NCBI GenBank assembly: GCA_943325195.2
Contig: CALPON020000017.1
Span: 1-34,438 of the forward strand
Source of the DNA: Sphingobacterium thalpophilum
GTDB taxonomy: Bacteria > Bacteroidota > Bacteroidia > B-17B0 > Aurantibacillaceae
Direction of reading: 5' to 3'
DNA: 34,438 nt
Part shown: piece by piece, positions 19,569 through 29,862 of the stretch
Layout of the letters: each line of letters opens with the position of its first letter
Numbering within the stretch: position 1 is the stretch's first letter
Notes under the pieces: generated by a model
Told to the model about the DNA's origin: nothing
The model's input: only the letters and a program-made list of their open reading frames with translations
The model's database searches: none
Made by a program: the position numbers and the translations under genes

Positions 19569-19748
19569 ATGAGCAAAGTAAAACTGACACTCGTGAAAAG
19601 CATTGCTAAACGCAGTCCCTCACAAAGAGCTACACTAATCGCTCTTGGCCTTGGTAAGACCCACAGCACTGTAGAGAAGGATCGCAATCCCGCTATCGAT
19701 GGAATGATTAATAAGGTAGCACACGTTTTAAAAGTAGAAAATATTTAA
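19569..19748 (+). CDS. rpmD: 50S ribosomal protein L30 (start moved to the ATG at 19569)
   Basis: MSKVKLTLVKSIAKRSPSQRATLIALGLGKTHSTVEKDRNPAIDGMINKVAHVLKVENI. The ORF track begins at an upstream TTG (19560). Confidence 0.95.
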   Translation: MSKVKLTLVKSIAKRSPSQRATLIALGLGKTHSTVEKDRNPAIDGMINKVAHVLKVENI

Positions 19749-19791
19749 GCATTGCCTCTTCGGTACTGCATAAAATAAAATAAAATTCACA

Positions 19792-20241
19792 ATGAAATTA
19801 AACACATTAAAACCAGCAGCTGGTTCCGTAAAATCAAATTACCGTCGCGGTCGTGGACAAGGTTCAGGCGGTGGTGGAACAGCTACCCGCGGTCACAAAG
19901 GTGCGCAATCCCGTTCTGGTCACTCCAGTAAACGTGGTTTTGAAGGTGGTCAAATGCCACTTCAACGTCGCTTGCCTAAATTTGGATTCAAGAACTTTAA
20001 CCGCGTTGAATACCGTGGAATTAACCTGGATACCATTCAGGGACTGATCGAGAAAATCAATGCGACAGAAGTCAATATGGACATTTTGGTGCAAAATGGG
20101 CTCGCTCACAAACATGACCTCGTTAAAATTATGGGTCGCGGCGAATTAAAAGCAAAAGTAAACATCACAATACACGCCTTTACAGCAACTGCTAAAAAAG
20201 CAATTGAAGAAAAAGGTGGAACCGTAACGGAAGCTAAATAA
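19792..20241 (+). CDS. rplO: 50S ribosomal protein L15
   Basis: RRGRGQGSGGGGTATRGHKGAQSRSGHSSKRGFEGGQMPLQRRLPKFGFKN. Confidence 0.99.
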   Translation: MKLNTLKPAAGSVKSNYRRGRGQGSGGGGTATRGHKGAQSRSGHSSKRGFEGGQMPLQRRLPKFGFKNFNRVEYRGINLDTIQGLIEKINATEVNMDILVQNGLAHKHDLVKIMGRGELKAKVNITIHAFTATAKKAIEEKGGTVTEAK

Positions 20242-20242
20242 T

Positions 20243-21574
20243 ATGAAGCGTTTTATCGATACTCTCAGGAATATCTGGACCATCGAGGAGCTCAGGCAAC
20301 GAATCCTGGTGACTCTTGGCTTGGTGCTGATCTATCGCCTGGGGTCATACGTTGTACTGCCTGGTGTAAATGTGGACGCTCTTGCAGCTGCCAGTAATTC
20401 TAACCAGTCTGGCGGTATCGTAGGTCTAATCAACATGTTTGCCGGTGGAGCTTTCCTTCGCGCGTCTATTTTTGGTCTTGGAATTATGCCTTATATCACG
20501 GCCTCCATTATCATTCAGCTGATGGGTATGGCAGTGCCGTACTTTCAAAAACTGCAAAGAGAAGGAGAGAGTGGAAGAAAGAAAATTAATCAGTATACGC
20601 GCTTCCTCACCATTCTGGTGACGGCTGTGCAGGCTCCTGGTTATATTGCTTCCATCAAATCTTCTGCTCCCAATGCTTTCCCTGAAATGACAAGTTTCTG
20701 GTGGATGCAGTCTATCTTTATTCTCGTTACTGGTACCATGTTTGTAATGTGGCTCGGAGAAAGAATTACAGATAAAGGGCTTGGGAATGGTATATCATTG
20801 ATTATCATGATCGGGATTATCAGCCGCCTCCCTTTTGCATTTTTATCAGAAATTAAATCCCGCACTGCGGGTAACGGGGGCTTGATTATCTTCCTCATTG
20901 AAATTGTCATCCTGCTTCTTGTGATTGTTGGCAGTATCTTGCTTGTGCAGGGTACGCGTCGAATCCCCGTGCAATTTGCTAAGAAAATTGTCGGAAACAA
21001 ACAATATGGTGGTGTTCGTCAGTACATTCCCCTGAAAGTGAATGCCGCCGGTGTGATGCCGATTATCTTCGCTCAGGCGATTATGTTTATCCCAGCCGCG
21101 ATTTCTGGTTTTTCCGGGACGAGTGGTGGTATATTCTCAGAAAGATACGGTTTCTGGTACAATCTTATTTTTGCAGTTCTGATTATCCTCTTTACATATT
21201 TCTACACGGCCATCATGGTTAATCCAAACCAGTTAGCCGATGATATGAAACGTAATGGTGGCTTTATTCCCGGTGTAAAGCCCGGTAAGAAGACAGCAGA
21301 ATTTATTGATCTCGTGATGAGTCGTATCACGCTTCCGGGGTCTATTTTCCTTGCCGGAGTAGCAATCATGCCGGCATTTGCGCAAAAGCTGGGTATCAAC
21401 AGTGCATTTGCGGATTTCTATGGTGGTACTAGCCTCCTTATCCTTGTAGGTGTGGTACTAGATACGCTGCAACAGATTGAAACCTACCTTCTCAACCGTC
21501 ATTATGATGGTCTGATGAAGTCAGGACGAATCAAAGGCAGGGGCGCTAACGCGATGATGGTGCAGCAAGGATAA
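20243..21574 (+). CDS. secY: Preprotein translocase subunit SecY
   Basis: 443 aa, multispanning. IYRLGSYVVLPGVN, GLGIMPYITASIIIQLM, KQYGGVRQYIPLKVNAAGVMPIIFA. Confidence 0.99.
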   Translation: MKRFIDTLRNIWTIEELRQRILVTLGLVLIYRLGSYVVLPGVNVDALAAASNSNQSGGIVGLINMFAGGAFLRASIFGLGIMPYITASIIIQLMGMAVPYFQKLQREGESGRKKINQYTRFLTILVTAVQAPGYIASIKSSAPNAFPEMTSFWWMQSIFILVTGTMFVMWLGERITDKGLGNGISLIIMIGIISRLPFAFLSEIKSRTAGNGGLIIFLIEIVILLLVIVGSILLVQGTRRIPVQFAKKIVGNKQYGGVRQYIPLKVNAAGVMPIIFAQAIMFIPAAISGFSGTSGGIFSERYGFWYNLIFAVLIILFTYFYTAIMVNPNQLADDMKRNGGFIPGVKPGKKTAEFIDLVMSRITLPGSIFLAGVAIMPAFAQKLGINSAFADFYGGTSLLILVGVVLDTLQQIETYLLNRHYDGLMKSGRIKGRGANAMMVQQG

Positions 21575-21577
21575 GAA

Positions 21578-21796
21578 ATGGCGAAACAATCGAATATAGA
21601 AATTGACGGAACCATTGTTGAAGCACTGAGCAACGCCATGTTCAGGGTTGAACTTGAAAACGGACACATTGTGACAGCACATATTTCCGGTAAAATGAGG
21701 ATGCACTACATCAAAATTTTACCAGGCGATAAAGTGAAGTTGGAAATGAGTCCATACGATCTGACAAAGGCCCGGATCACCTTCAGGTATAAATAG
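21578..21796 (+). CDS. infA: Translation initiation factor IF-1
   Basis: 72 aa. [67 protein letters not shown]. Confidence 0.99.
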   Translation: MAKQSNIEIDGTIVEALSNAMFRVELENGHIVTAHISGKMRMHYIKILPGDKVKLEMSPYDLTKARITFRYK

Positions 21797-21835
21797 GCCA
21801 GTGAATTTTAGGTAAATAGAAATTAAAATAAAGAC

Positions 21836-21952
21836 ATGAAAGTAAGAGCATCCATCAAGAAAAGAAGCGCTGATTGCAAGATTGTTCGCCGCAAAGGGAA
21901 ACTCTATGTAATCAACAAAAAAAATCCTAAATTCAAGCAAAGACAAAAGTAA
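21836..21952 (+). CDS. rpmJ: 50S ribosomal protein L36 (absent from the ORF track)
   Basis: Manual translation: [38 protein letters not shown] (38 aa). Confidence 0.98.
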   Translation: MKVRASIKKRSADCKIVRRKGKLYVINKKNPKFKQRQK

Positions 21953-21996
21953 TTTTTATCTTTGAAAACGTTTTTTTAACATTATATTAAAAGAGA

Positions 21997-22374
21997 ATGG
22001 CACGTATAGCTGGTATTGATTTACCAAAAAACAAAAGGGGTGTAATTGGCCTGACCTACATTTACGGAATCGGTCGCAGTAGAGCTGCAAAAATTCTGAA
22101 TGATGCTGGTATTCATCAGGATAAGAAAGTAAGCGAGTGGACTGATGACGAGCAAAACGTTATCCGTACGCATATTAATAATAACTTCAAAATTGAAGGA
22201 GCGCTGCGTTCGGAAACCCAATTGAACATCAAACGTCTTACCGATATCAATAGCTATCGTGGAATTCGTCACCGTAATGGTCTGCCTACCCGCGGCCAGC
22301 GCACTAAGACAAACGCGCGTACCCGTAAAGGTAAACGGAAGACCATTGCCAACAAGAAAATGGCAGCCAAGTAA
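21997..22374 (+). CDS. rpsM: 30S ribosomal protein S13
   Basis: [34 protein letters not shown]…[25 protein letters not shown]. Confidence 0.99.
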   Translation: MARIAGIDLPKNKRGVIGLTYIYGIGRSRAAKILNDAGIHQDKKVSEWTDDEQNVIRTHINNNFKIEGALRSETQLNIKRLTDINSYRGIRHRNGLPTRGQRTKTNARTRKGKRKTIANKKMAAK

Positions 22375-22401
22375 TAAGTAAATTTTTTCAGATAAGATAA
22401 A

Positions 22402-22812
22402 ATGGCAAAACAACAATCAGGCGCTAACAACGCTAAAGCCGCGACCCGCAAACGCACTGTAAAAGTTGAGGCAATCGGTGAAGCTCACATTAGCGCTACG
22501 TTTAATAACATCATTATTTCACTCACTAACCTCAGTGGACAGGTAATTAGCTGGAGCAGTGCAGGTAAAATGGGTTTCCGTGGATCTAAAAAGAACACCC
22601 CTTACGCAGCACAAATGGCAGCGCAAGATTGCTCTAAAGTAGCCCACGAAGCAGGCTTACGCAAAGTAAAAGTATTTGTTAAAGGACCAGGTGGTGGAAG
22701 AGAAAGCGCCATCAGAACAATTGCCGCAAATGGCATTGAAGTTTCTGAGATTATGGACATCACACCGATGCCACATAATGGCTGCCGCCCTCCAAAACGC
22801 CGCCGCGTTTAA
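22402..22812 (+). CDS. rpsK: 30S ribosomal protein S11
   Basis: [49 protein letters not shown]…[13 protein letters not shown]. Confidence 0.99.
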   Translation: MAKQQSGANNAKAATRKRTVKVEAIGEAHISATFNNIIISLTNLSGQVISWSSAGKMGFRGSKKNTPYAAQMAAQDCSKVAHEAGLRKVKVFVKGPGGGRESAIRTIAANGIEVSEIMDITPMPHNGCRPPKRRRV

Positions 22813-22831
22813 TCAAATAACAAAAGGCCAG

Positions 22832-22925
22832 TCTCCTCCTTGTCGGTGGAGATTTGGAGTTATGATTCTAAAGGTTTCATAACTTAAATAATAACCGGCT
22901 GAGAATAAAGTAAAAAAACTCAGCC
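22832..22925 (+). promoter_or_regulatory. Three-stem leader upstream of rpsD
   Basis: TCTCC/GGAGA (22832-22852), AGTTATGA/TCATAACT (22858-22884) and GGCTGAG/CTCAGCC (22897-22925) in the 133-nt rpsK-rpsD gap. Confidence 0.5.
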
Positions 22926-22945
22926 ATAAAAAACAATTATTTAAA

Positions 22946-23551
22946 ATGGCAAGGTACACAGGACCTAAATCAAAGATCGCTCGTAAATTCAGAGAGCCGA
23001 TCTTCGGAGCAGACAAAGCGCTCGAAAAAAAGAACTACCCTCCGGGGCAGCACGGAAATACTAAGAAACGTACGAAGCAATCTGAGTATGCGATCCAGCT
23101 AATGGAGAAGCAGAAAGCTAAGTATACTTACGGTATTCTTGAAAAACAATTCGCAAGGACTTTTGATAAAGCAGCGCGCTCACACGGTATTACTGGTGAA
23201 GTATTGTTGCAATTAATCGAAAGTCGCCTCGATAATGTGGTGTACCGTCTTGGTATCGCTCCAAGTCGTCGCGGTGCACGTCAGCTCGTTTCTCACGCGC
23301 ACATTACAGTAAACGGTCAGGTTGTGAATATCGCATCCTATACCTTAAAACCAGGTGATGTGGTGGGTGTTCGTGAAAAATCAAAAGCGCTCGAAATTAT
23401 CTCAAATTCCGTTGCCGGTGCTGTTAATAAGCATCCTTGGCTCGATTTTGATAAAAGCAGTCTTAGTGGAAAATTCCTCTCTCGTCCTGAACGTTCACAG
23501 ATTCCTGAGAACATTAAGGAGCAGTTGATAGTGGAATTGTACTCTAAGTAA
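22946..23551 (+). CDS. rpsD: 30S ribosomal protein S4
   Basis: [21 protein letters not shown]…[34 protein letters not shown]. Confidence 0.99.
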   Translation: MARYTGPKSKIARKFREPIFGADKALEKKNYPPGQHGNTKKRTKQSEYAIQLMEKQKAKYTYGILEKQFARTFDKAARSHGITGEVLLQLIESRLDNVVYRLGIAPSRRGARQLVSHAHITVNGQVVNIASYTLKPGDVVGVREKSKALEIISNSVAGAVNKHPWLDFDKSSLSGKFLSRPERSQIPENIKEQLIVELYSK

Positions 23552-23586
23552 TTAATCATTTTTTTAAATTAAACATATCTGTACAT

Positions 23587-24579
23587 ATGGCTATTTTAAA
23601 TTTCGTAAAACCTGACAAGGTTATCATGATCAACTCAACTGAAACAACTGGTCAGTTCGAGTTCAGACCACTGGAGCCTGGTTTCGGTATCACTATAGGA
23701 AACTCCTTGAGACGGATTCTTCTTTCGTCCTTGGAAGGATATGCTGTAACAAGCCTTAAAATAGAAGGAGTAGATCACGAATTCTCAACCGTTAAAGGTG
23801 TTGCAGAGGACGTGACTGAAATCGTTCTAAATCTGAAACAAGTGCGTTTTAAAAAACAACTTGATAATCACGATAATGAGAAAATTACAGTTCACTTCTC
23901 CGGTGCCGACAAATTTACCGCTGGTGATATCGGGAAATATGCGAATGGTTTTCAAATCCTTAACCCGGATCTGGTAATCTTTAATTGTGACCCGTCTGTC
24001 CGCCTTAAACTCGAGCTTACCGTTGAGCGTGGTCGTGGATACGTACCTGCTGAAGAAAATAAGTCAAATAGCGCCCCTATCGGGACTATCTTTATTGACT
24101 CTATCTACACACCGGTTAAAAACGTAAAATATACGATTGAAAACTATCGTGTTGAGCAAAAAACGGATTATGAACGCCTAATCGTTGACATCATCACCGA
24201 TGGATCTATCCATCCGAAAGATGCTCTTAAAGAGGCCGCAAAAATTCTGATTTTCCACTTCATGCTTTTCTCTGATGAGAAAATCACTTTGGATGCTGAA
24301 GAAAAACGCAACGAGGAAGAGTTCGATGAAACCAGTCTTCACATGCGCCAGTTACTTAAGACTAAATTGGTTGATATGGACTTGAGTGTTCGCGCTCTCA
24401 ATTGCCTGAAAGCAGCCGATGTTGAGACCTTGGGAGAACTTGTTTCATTCAATAAAAACGACCTCTTGAAATTCAGAAACTTTGGTAAAAAGTCATTGAC
24501 TGAACTGGAAGACCTCGTGCAATCTAAGTCACTCCAATTCGGAATGAATGTTGCAAAGTATAAGTTAGATAAAGATTAA
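23587..24579 (+). CDS. rpoA: DNA-directed RNA polymerase subunit alpha
   Basis: 330 aa. [49 protein letters not shown]; alpha-[18 protein letters not shown]…[16 protein letters not shown]. Confidence 0.99.
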   Translation: MAILNFVKPDKVIMINSTETTGQFEFRPLEPGFGITIGNSLRRILLSSLEGYAVTSLKIEGVDHEFSTVKGVAEDVTEIVLNLKQVRFKKQLDNHDNEKITVHFSGADKFTAGDIGKYANGFQILNPDLVIFNCDPSVRLKLELTVERGRGYVPAEENKSNSAPIGTIFIDSIYTPVKNVKYTIENYRVEQKTDYERLIVDIITDGSIHPKDALKEAAKILIFHFMLFSDEKITLDAEEKRNEEEFDETSLHMRQLLKTKLVDMDLSVRALNCLKAADVETLGELVSFNKNDLLKFRNFGKKSLTELEDLVQSKSLQFGMNVAKYKLDKD

Positions 24580-24632
24580 AAACAGTTTTGCAGAACTTTG
24601 ATAGGTTTCGCAAACGATAAAATTTCATTACA

Positions 24633-25127
24633 ATGAGACACGGAGATAAAATAAATAATTTAGGTAGAAAAACCGCTCATCGTCACGCTTTGCTGATGAA
24701 TCTTGCGATCGCTCTGATCGAGAATAAGCGCATCTTTACTACTCTAGCTAAGGCAAAGGCGCTCAGAACTTATGTAGAGCCGCTGATTACTAAAAGTAAA
24801 GACGACTCAACTCACAGCCGTCGTACAGCTTTCAGTTATTTGAAAAACAAGGAAGCTGTTACCACACTTTTTAAGGAAGTTGCAGTGAAGGTTGCAGAAC
24901 GTAACGGGGGTTATACACGCATTATCAAAACGGGTAACCGTCAGGGTGATGCTGCTGAAATGGCAATGATCGAACTGGTTGATTTCAACGAAATCTATTC
25001 GGTTAACAAAAAAGGTGGCGCAGAAAAAGCTAAACCTGCAGCGCGACGTCGTGGTGGTAAAAAAACTGCCCCTAAAAAGACGGATGCTCCTACTACGGAT
25101 AGTAGCAGCGAGAGTGCTGGCGAATAA
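24633..25127 (+). CDS. rplQ: 50S ribosomal protein L17 with a low-complexity C-terminal extension
   Basis: [45 protein letters not shown], then an A/K/S-rich tail. Confidence 0.98.
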   Translation: MRHGDKINNLGRKTAHRHALLMNLAIALIENKRIFTTLAKAKALRTYVEPLITKSKDDSTHSRRTAFSYLKNKEAVTTLFKEVAVKVAERNGGYTRIIKTGNRQGDAAEMAMIELVDFNEIYSVNKKGGAEKAKPAARRRGGKKTAPKKTDAPTTDSSSESAGE

Positions 25128-25145
25128 TCAATCTTTCTCAAATTT

Positions 25146-25181
25146 AAAAAAACCGTTTCTTATCTGGAACGGTTTTTTTTT
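25146..25181 (+). terminator. Rho-independent terminator of the r-protein cluster
   Basis: AAAAAAACCGTT-TCTTATCTGG-AACGGTTTTTTT: 12-bp stem followed by a T-run. Confidence 0.85.
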
Positions 25182-25321
25182 GGCCCCTTCTCCACCGATT
25201 TTTTGAAAAGAAAGTAGAAGTGACGGATTATTCTTTGGTCAAATTAGGCGATGCACAAATGGTTTTTTATTTGTAACTTTCTTTTTTAGTTCTTCTTATT
25301 TTTTATTTTTTTATCGTCAAC

Positions 25322-28300
25322 GTGCAGACCACTCGAAGGTGTAATTTCTATCTAATACTTTTCTTTTCTCTCTTTGTGATTCATGCGCAAAACGGGAATA
25401 AAAAGTGGTATTTCGGAAATGGCACAGGTTTAAGTTTTTTAACTGTGCCACCCTCAACGCTTGCGGGCAGTTCTATGAGTACACCCGAAGGCTGCGCGAG
25501 TATTGCGGACGGAAGTGGAAATCTTTTGTTTTACACAAATGGTGTAACGGTGTGGGACAGGAATCATGCAACAATGGCGAATGGTACAGGTTTGCTCGGT
25601 CATAATTCTACCAGCCAGTCGTGCCTCATTATTCCCTTGCCTGGCTCTTCTACCCTTTATTATATATTTACCAATGTTGGGAATAATATCCTGAATGTTC
25701 CCAATCTAAATTATTCGATTGTAGATATTAGTCTTTCTGCAGGTAATGGCTCTGTGACCACAAAAAATGCAGTGCTGAGCGCAGATCCTCAAACCGAGAT
25801 GCTAAGTGCTACCAGGCATTGTAATGGCATTGATTGGTGGATTGTCTCTCATATGCGCAGTACGAATTGTTTTCTGGCATTTCTACTAACGTCAACAGGC
25901 ATTACTGGCAATACGGTGGCAAGTTTTGCCGGCCCAACACTGCTTAGCGGCTTTTCGCAAATGAAAGTTTCACCAAACGGACGTAAACTTGCGATGAATG
26001 TGGGAGGCATCGTGTATCTGGGTGAGTTTGATAATGCGACTGGCCAGACATATGGATTTAATACGATTCAAAACAGCACATTAGGTTACGGATGTGAATT
26101 TTCGCCGGATGGAGGTAAACTCTATACATCCGCTGCTAATGGAATCTTCCAGTTTAATTTGTGCGCAGGCAGCTTGCCAGCTATCCTTTCCTCTTCAATA
26201 TCAGTTCACGCACAGAATGCAGCTTTTGGAAGTTTTCAGCTAGCGACCAACGATAAAATATACATCACTTACAATACCACTACTACGAGTTGCCATGTCA
26301 TAAATTCGCCCAATAATAGCGGCGCGGCATGCGGCTTTGCAACAGGTGTTCATCAGTTTCTTCCTACTTCCATTTCGGCTGGCTTACCGAATTTTCCTGG
26401 TTGTTACTTCTATAAAAAAGTGGTCCCAAATCCTTTTTTTGTTTCTGTAAGTTCTTCTTATGGTTGCTACGGGGCCATGTTTGATGCGACCATCTTGTCC
26501 AGCACTTGCACGGCTATTACCAATTCAATTAGTGGCTATACTTGGGATTTTGGAGATCCGCTTTCAGGCGCTAATAACGTCGCATACACTGCTAACAAGG
26601 TTCACAATTTTTCGGGCAATGGCACTTTTACAGTGACGCTTTATGTTTATTATGCGTGTGGTGTGGGAACAGACACGATACGGCAGCCTGTCATCATCAA
26701 CGATCAGTGTCTGACTTATACCAACTCAGCGGCAACCTGCGCAAGTCTTGGCTCAGCCACTCTCACCGGAGCTTCTGGAGTCGGACCTTTCACCTATACT
26801 TGGCTACCTTCTAATCAGACGGGGACCCTTGCATCTGCACTTACACCCGGCAATCATACGGTAGTAGTTCGGGACGCCTGGGCTAATTATACGTACTCGG
26901 TACCTATTTATCTGGCGCCCTCTTCACTTCTTTCTGCCAGTATCTCCTTACTTACTAATCCAACTTGTTTTGGTGGAAATAATGCGACTGCCACAATCAC
27001 TGGCATAGCCGGGGGTTCAGGCAACCAAAGTTATTTGTGGACCAACGGCATCCTTACATTCACCCAGCAAAATCCTTCCAATCTAACAGCGGGTAGTTGG
27101 TCTGTCACCGTAACGGATGCTTTGACTGCCTGTAAAGTTAATTCTATCCTACCAATTACGCAGCCCCTTCCTGTTTCTCCTCTCCTGTCGGCCACATCGC
27201 CCACGGCCTGTTGCACCAATTCAATCGTTCTCACCTGCTCTGTAAGTGGTGGTAATCCTGCATATAGTTATAGTTGGAATCCGGGCATTACCAGCTCATC
27301 TTGCACTGTGTCAGAGTCAATTGCCGGACCTCATGTTTATTCGGTGACAGTATGGGATAGTAATAATTGCATAGGGACCCAAAGTATTAGTCTCAGTTTT
27401 ATAAGCAGCCCTTCATTGAGTGTAAGTAATGCTTCTGTTTGTCCGGGTTCTGCCGCTACCTTGCAGGCATCAGGCGCAACAAGTTATACTTGGCTGGCGC
27501 CCGCAAGTCCTTCCTCTACGGGTGCCACTTTTTCTGCTGCACCACTTTCAAATTCAAGTTATACCTTGCTTGGCTCTGCTGCCGGCTGCACCTCGGTTGC
27601 CAGCGCCTCCATCATTTTGTTTTCTTTACCAAATCCAATCATCCAGCACAATGCACCGCAATGCGATGGAAGTAATTTTATTTTTTCTGCTTCCGGCGCT
27701 GTAAGCTATAGCTGGTCAGGACCAGGGAACTACCTCTCCTCTGCAAACAGCAATACCATTCAAAGTATAGCCTTATTAAATTCAGGTGTGTACAGTGTCA
27801 CAGCTGTTTCTGCCCAGGGCTGTATCGGCGGAAACACAGCTACATTGCTCGTCACAGCCCTTCCTGCTGTTGCTGCGACGGGAGGTACAATTTGTAATAC
27901 CCAAACCGTGCAGTTGACGGCAGCGAGTGTTGCCGGCGCATTTTATTATTGGGTAGGGCCGTCCGGCTATTACTCAAATTCTCAGAATCCGACCTTAGCA
28001 AACCCTCCGATTACCTCATCCGGTAATTATACCGTCATCGCCACTTCTCCTGCAGGCTGCACCAATTCAGCTGTTACAGATTTACAGATTATTTCACCAC
28101 CAACAATTAATCTTAGTCTGAGTAATTACAGCATTTGTAATTTTCCCTATAGTGGTTCTGTGAATACACTCACCATTAGTGCCTTTGGTGCTGCTTCGTA
28201 TACTTTCAGCGCATCGAATCAATTTTCAGTGAGTTCCAGTTCATCGCAATTCTATCTTCAGCCAATAACTTTGCTGGGTAGTAACGGCAACACCTATACG

Positions 28301-29845
28301 GCTGGTCTGTCTGGAACTAATGGAGTTTGTTCCACCATAAAAACTTTTACTTTTATAGTGATTAGCAATCCGCCGTTAACAGTGATTTCAAATACTCCAG
28401 CTATTTGTCTGGGGGAAAGTGTGACTCTTACTGCGTCAGGCGCAACTAATTATTTTTGGTCACCTGGAAGCAGTGCCGGTCAGATATCAAATAATGGCGC
28501 AACCTTGATTTCCTCTCCACAAACGAATGCCTCGTACTCGCTGATAGGTTCTGATAAAGGCTGTTTTTCTCAGCAGATTCCTATTTCCATTACTGTAAAG
28601 ACCTTACCTTCTTTTTCGGTTTCACCCTCAGGCACTACCATCTGCCTGAATAACCGCGTGCTTTTAAATGCTGATGGTTTTGGTAGTACATTCAGCTGGC
28701 TTCCCTCCTCAGGCTTAAATACAAGCAGCGGGACACAGGTTTTAGCTCAGCCTTTAGCTGATCAGATCTACACTATTGTGGCATTAAATAATGGTTGTAC
28801 TACTTCAAAGACGATTTCCATTACCGTGCTTCCATTGCCAATCCCCTTAATCAGTGTTCAGAAAAATAAAGTGTGTGTAACTGATAGCATCATTCTGGTC
28901 GGAAGCGGGGGGATAGAGCAATACTGGTATGGCCCTGGAGGCACAACTGGCAAAGGCCCAAGAGTATTTTTTCTGCCCCAGCCATTGAATAGTTTTCAGA
29001 CGTTTACATTACTTGTTCTAGGAACTAATGCCTGTGCGAATAGCACTTTACATACAGTTGAAGTCATGAAACTACCGGAAGGTGATTTTGATTTCGTTCC
29101 ACAGAGCATCTGTTTACCTCATTGTACCAATTTTAATTTTAAACCTTATTCTAAAAATACGGTAGCTGATTTTGTAATTGAAGGAAAAAAATTCAGCGGT
29201 GTCGATTTTAATTACTGTTTTCAGAAGACGGGGGCAATACCTATTTACTGCCAGTTGCGGGATGCAGCTACCTCATGCACCAGTGCACTGCAGTACACCG
29301 TTAACGCTTTCCCAAAGCCCATTGCAGATTTCTCTTTTTTTCCCCAGAATCCGGTCGAAAATGAGGACGAAGTTGTTTTTAAAAATAAATCTTCCGGAGA
29401 TCACCTTTCTGATTTTGTTTGGTCTTTTAACGACAATGGTGTTCAAAATTTTAACACAAAAAACGCATCTTACTTGTACACTATGCCAGGAACTTTTCAG
29501 GTTGCGCTCGTGGTAAGGAATGAATTCAATTGTGCCGATACGGTCGTTAAAAGTATAAATGTGGAACCTGACTTTTCGTTTTACATTCCTAACGCATTCA
29601 CGCCCGATGGCGATGGACGAAATGATAACTTCAGTGCAGTACTCCGTTCAACAAAGTTTTTTTCTCTGAAAATCTATAATCGTTGGGGTATAGAATTGTT
29701 TTATACAACAGATAGCTCTGAGGGCTGGAACGGGACCTTTCACGGATCCGAATGCCCCGCCGACTCTTACAGCTGGCAGATTGAGTTAACGACTGCTAAC
29801 GGTCTAAAAAAGCAGCTTTCAGGGCTGGTAGTTTTAGTCAGATAA
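25322..29845 (+). CDS. T9SS type B-sorted surface protein with SprB-like, PKD and Ig-like repeats (GTG start)
   Basis: 1507 aa. Signal peptide MQTTRRCNFYLILFFSLFVIHAQ. N-terminal domain WYFGNGTGLSF…GNLLFYTNGVTVWDRNH. SprB-like GGSGNQSYLWTNG…LTAGSWSVTVTDALTAC. PKD-like DFVWSFNDNG…YTMPGTFQVALVV. C-terminal FYIPNAFTPDGDGRNDNF…LKIYNRWGIELF…WNGTFHG. Confidence 0.9.
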   Translation: MQTTRRCNFYLILFFSLFVIHAQNGNKKWYFGNGTGLSFLTVPPSTLAGSSMSTPEGCASIADGSGNLLFYTNGVTVWDRNHATMANGTGLLGHNSTSQSCLIIPLPGSSTLYYIFTNVGNNILNVPNLNYSIVDISLSAGNGSVTTKNAVLSADPQTEMLSATRHCNGIDWWIVSHMRSTNCFLAFLLTSTGITGNTVASFAGPTLLSGFSQMKVSPNGRKLAMNVGGIVYLGEFDNATGQTYGFNTIQNSTLGYGCEFSPDGGKLYTSAANGIFQFNLCAGSLPAILSSSISVHAQNAAFGSFQLATNDKIYITYNTTTTSCHVINSPNNSGAACGFATGVHQFLPTSISAGLPNFPGCYFYKKVVPNPFFVSVSSSYGCYGAMFDATILSSTCTAITNSISGYTWDFGDPLSGANNVAYTANKVHNFSGNGTFTVTLYVYYACGVGTDTIRQPVIINDQCLTYTNSAATCASLGSATLTGASGVGPFTYTWLPSNQTGTLASALTPGNHTVVVRDAWANYTYSVPIYLAPSSLLSASISLLTNPTCFGGNNATATITGIAGGSGNQSYLWTNGILTFTQQNPSNLTAGSWSVTVTDALTACKVNSILPITQPLPVSPLLSATSPTACCTNSIVLTCSVSGGNPAYSYSWNPGITSSSCTVSESIAGPHVYSVTVWDSNNCIGTQSISLSFISSPSLSVSNASVCPGSAATLQASGATSYTWLAPASPSSTGATFSAAPLSNSSYTLLGSAAGCTSVASASIILFSLPNPIIQHNAPQCDGSNFIFSASGAVSYSWSGPGNYLSSANSNTIQSIALLNSGVYSVTAVSAQGCIGGNTATLLVTALPAVAATGGTICNTQTVQLTAASVAGAFYYWVGPSGYYSNSQNPTLANPPITSSGNYTVIATSPAGCTNSAVTDLQIISPPTINLSLSNYSICNFPYSGSVNTLTISAFGAASYTFSASNQFSVSSSSSQFYLQPITLLGSNGNTYTAGLSGTNGVCSTIKTFTFIVISNPPLTVISNTPAICLGESVTLTASGATNYFWSPGSSAGQISNNGATLISSPQTNASYSLIGSDKGCFSQQIPISITVKTLPSFSVSPSGTTICLNNRVLLNADGFGSTFSWLPSSGLNTSSGTQVLAQPLADQIYTIVALNNGCTTSKTISITVLPLPIPLISVQKNKVCVTDSIILVGSGGIEQYWYGPGGTTGKGPRVFFLPQPLNSFQTFTLLVLGTNACANSTLHTVEVMKLPEGDFDFVPQSICLPHCTNFNFKPYSKNTVADFVIEGKKFSGVDFNYCFQKTGAIPIYCQLRDAATSCTSALQYTVNAFPKPIADFSFFPQNPVENEDEVVFKNKSSGDHLSDFVWSFNDNGVQNFNTKNASYLYTMPGTFQVALVVRNEFNCADTVVKSINVEPDFSFYIPNAFTPDGDGRNDNFSAVLRSTKFFSLKIYNRWGIELFYTTDSSEGWNGTFHGSECPADSYSWQIELTTANGLKKQLSGLVVLVR

Positions 29846-29862
29846 ATAAGTAGAGAAAGCGA

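Noticed and set aside
22021-22416. 131-aa minus-strand ORF antisense to rpsM
   Set aside because: Shadow ORF; the rpsM reading is unambiguous.
27429-27704. 91-aa and 78-aa ORFs inside the T9SS protein gene
   Set aside because: Alternative-frame ORFs inside a single 1507-aa coding sequence with coherent domains.
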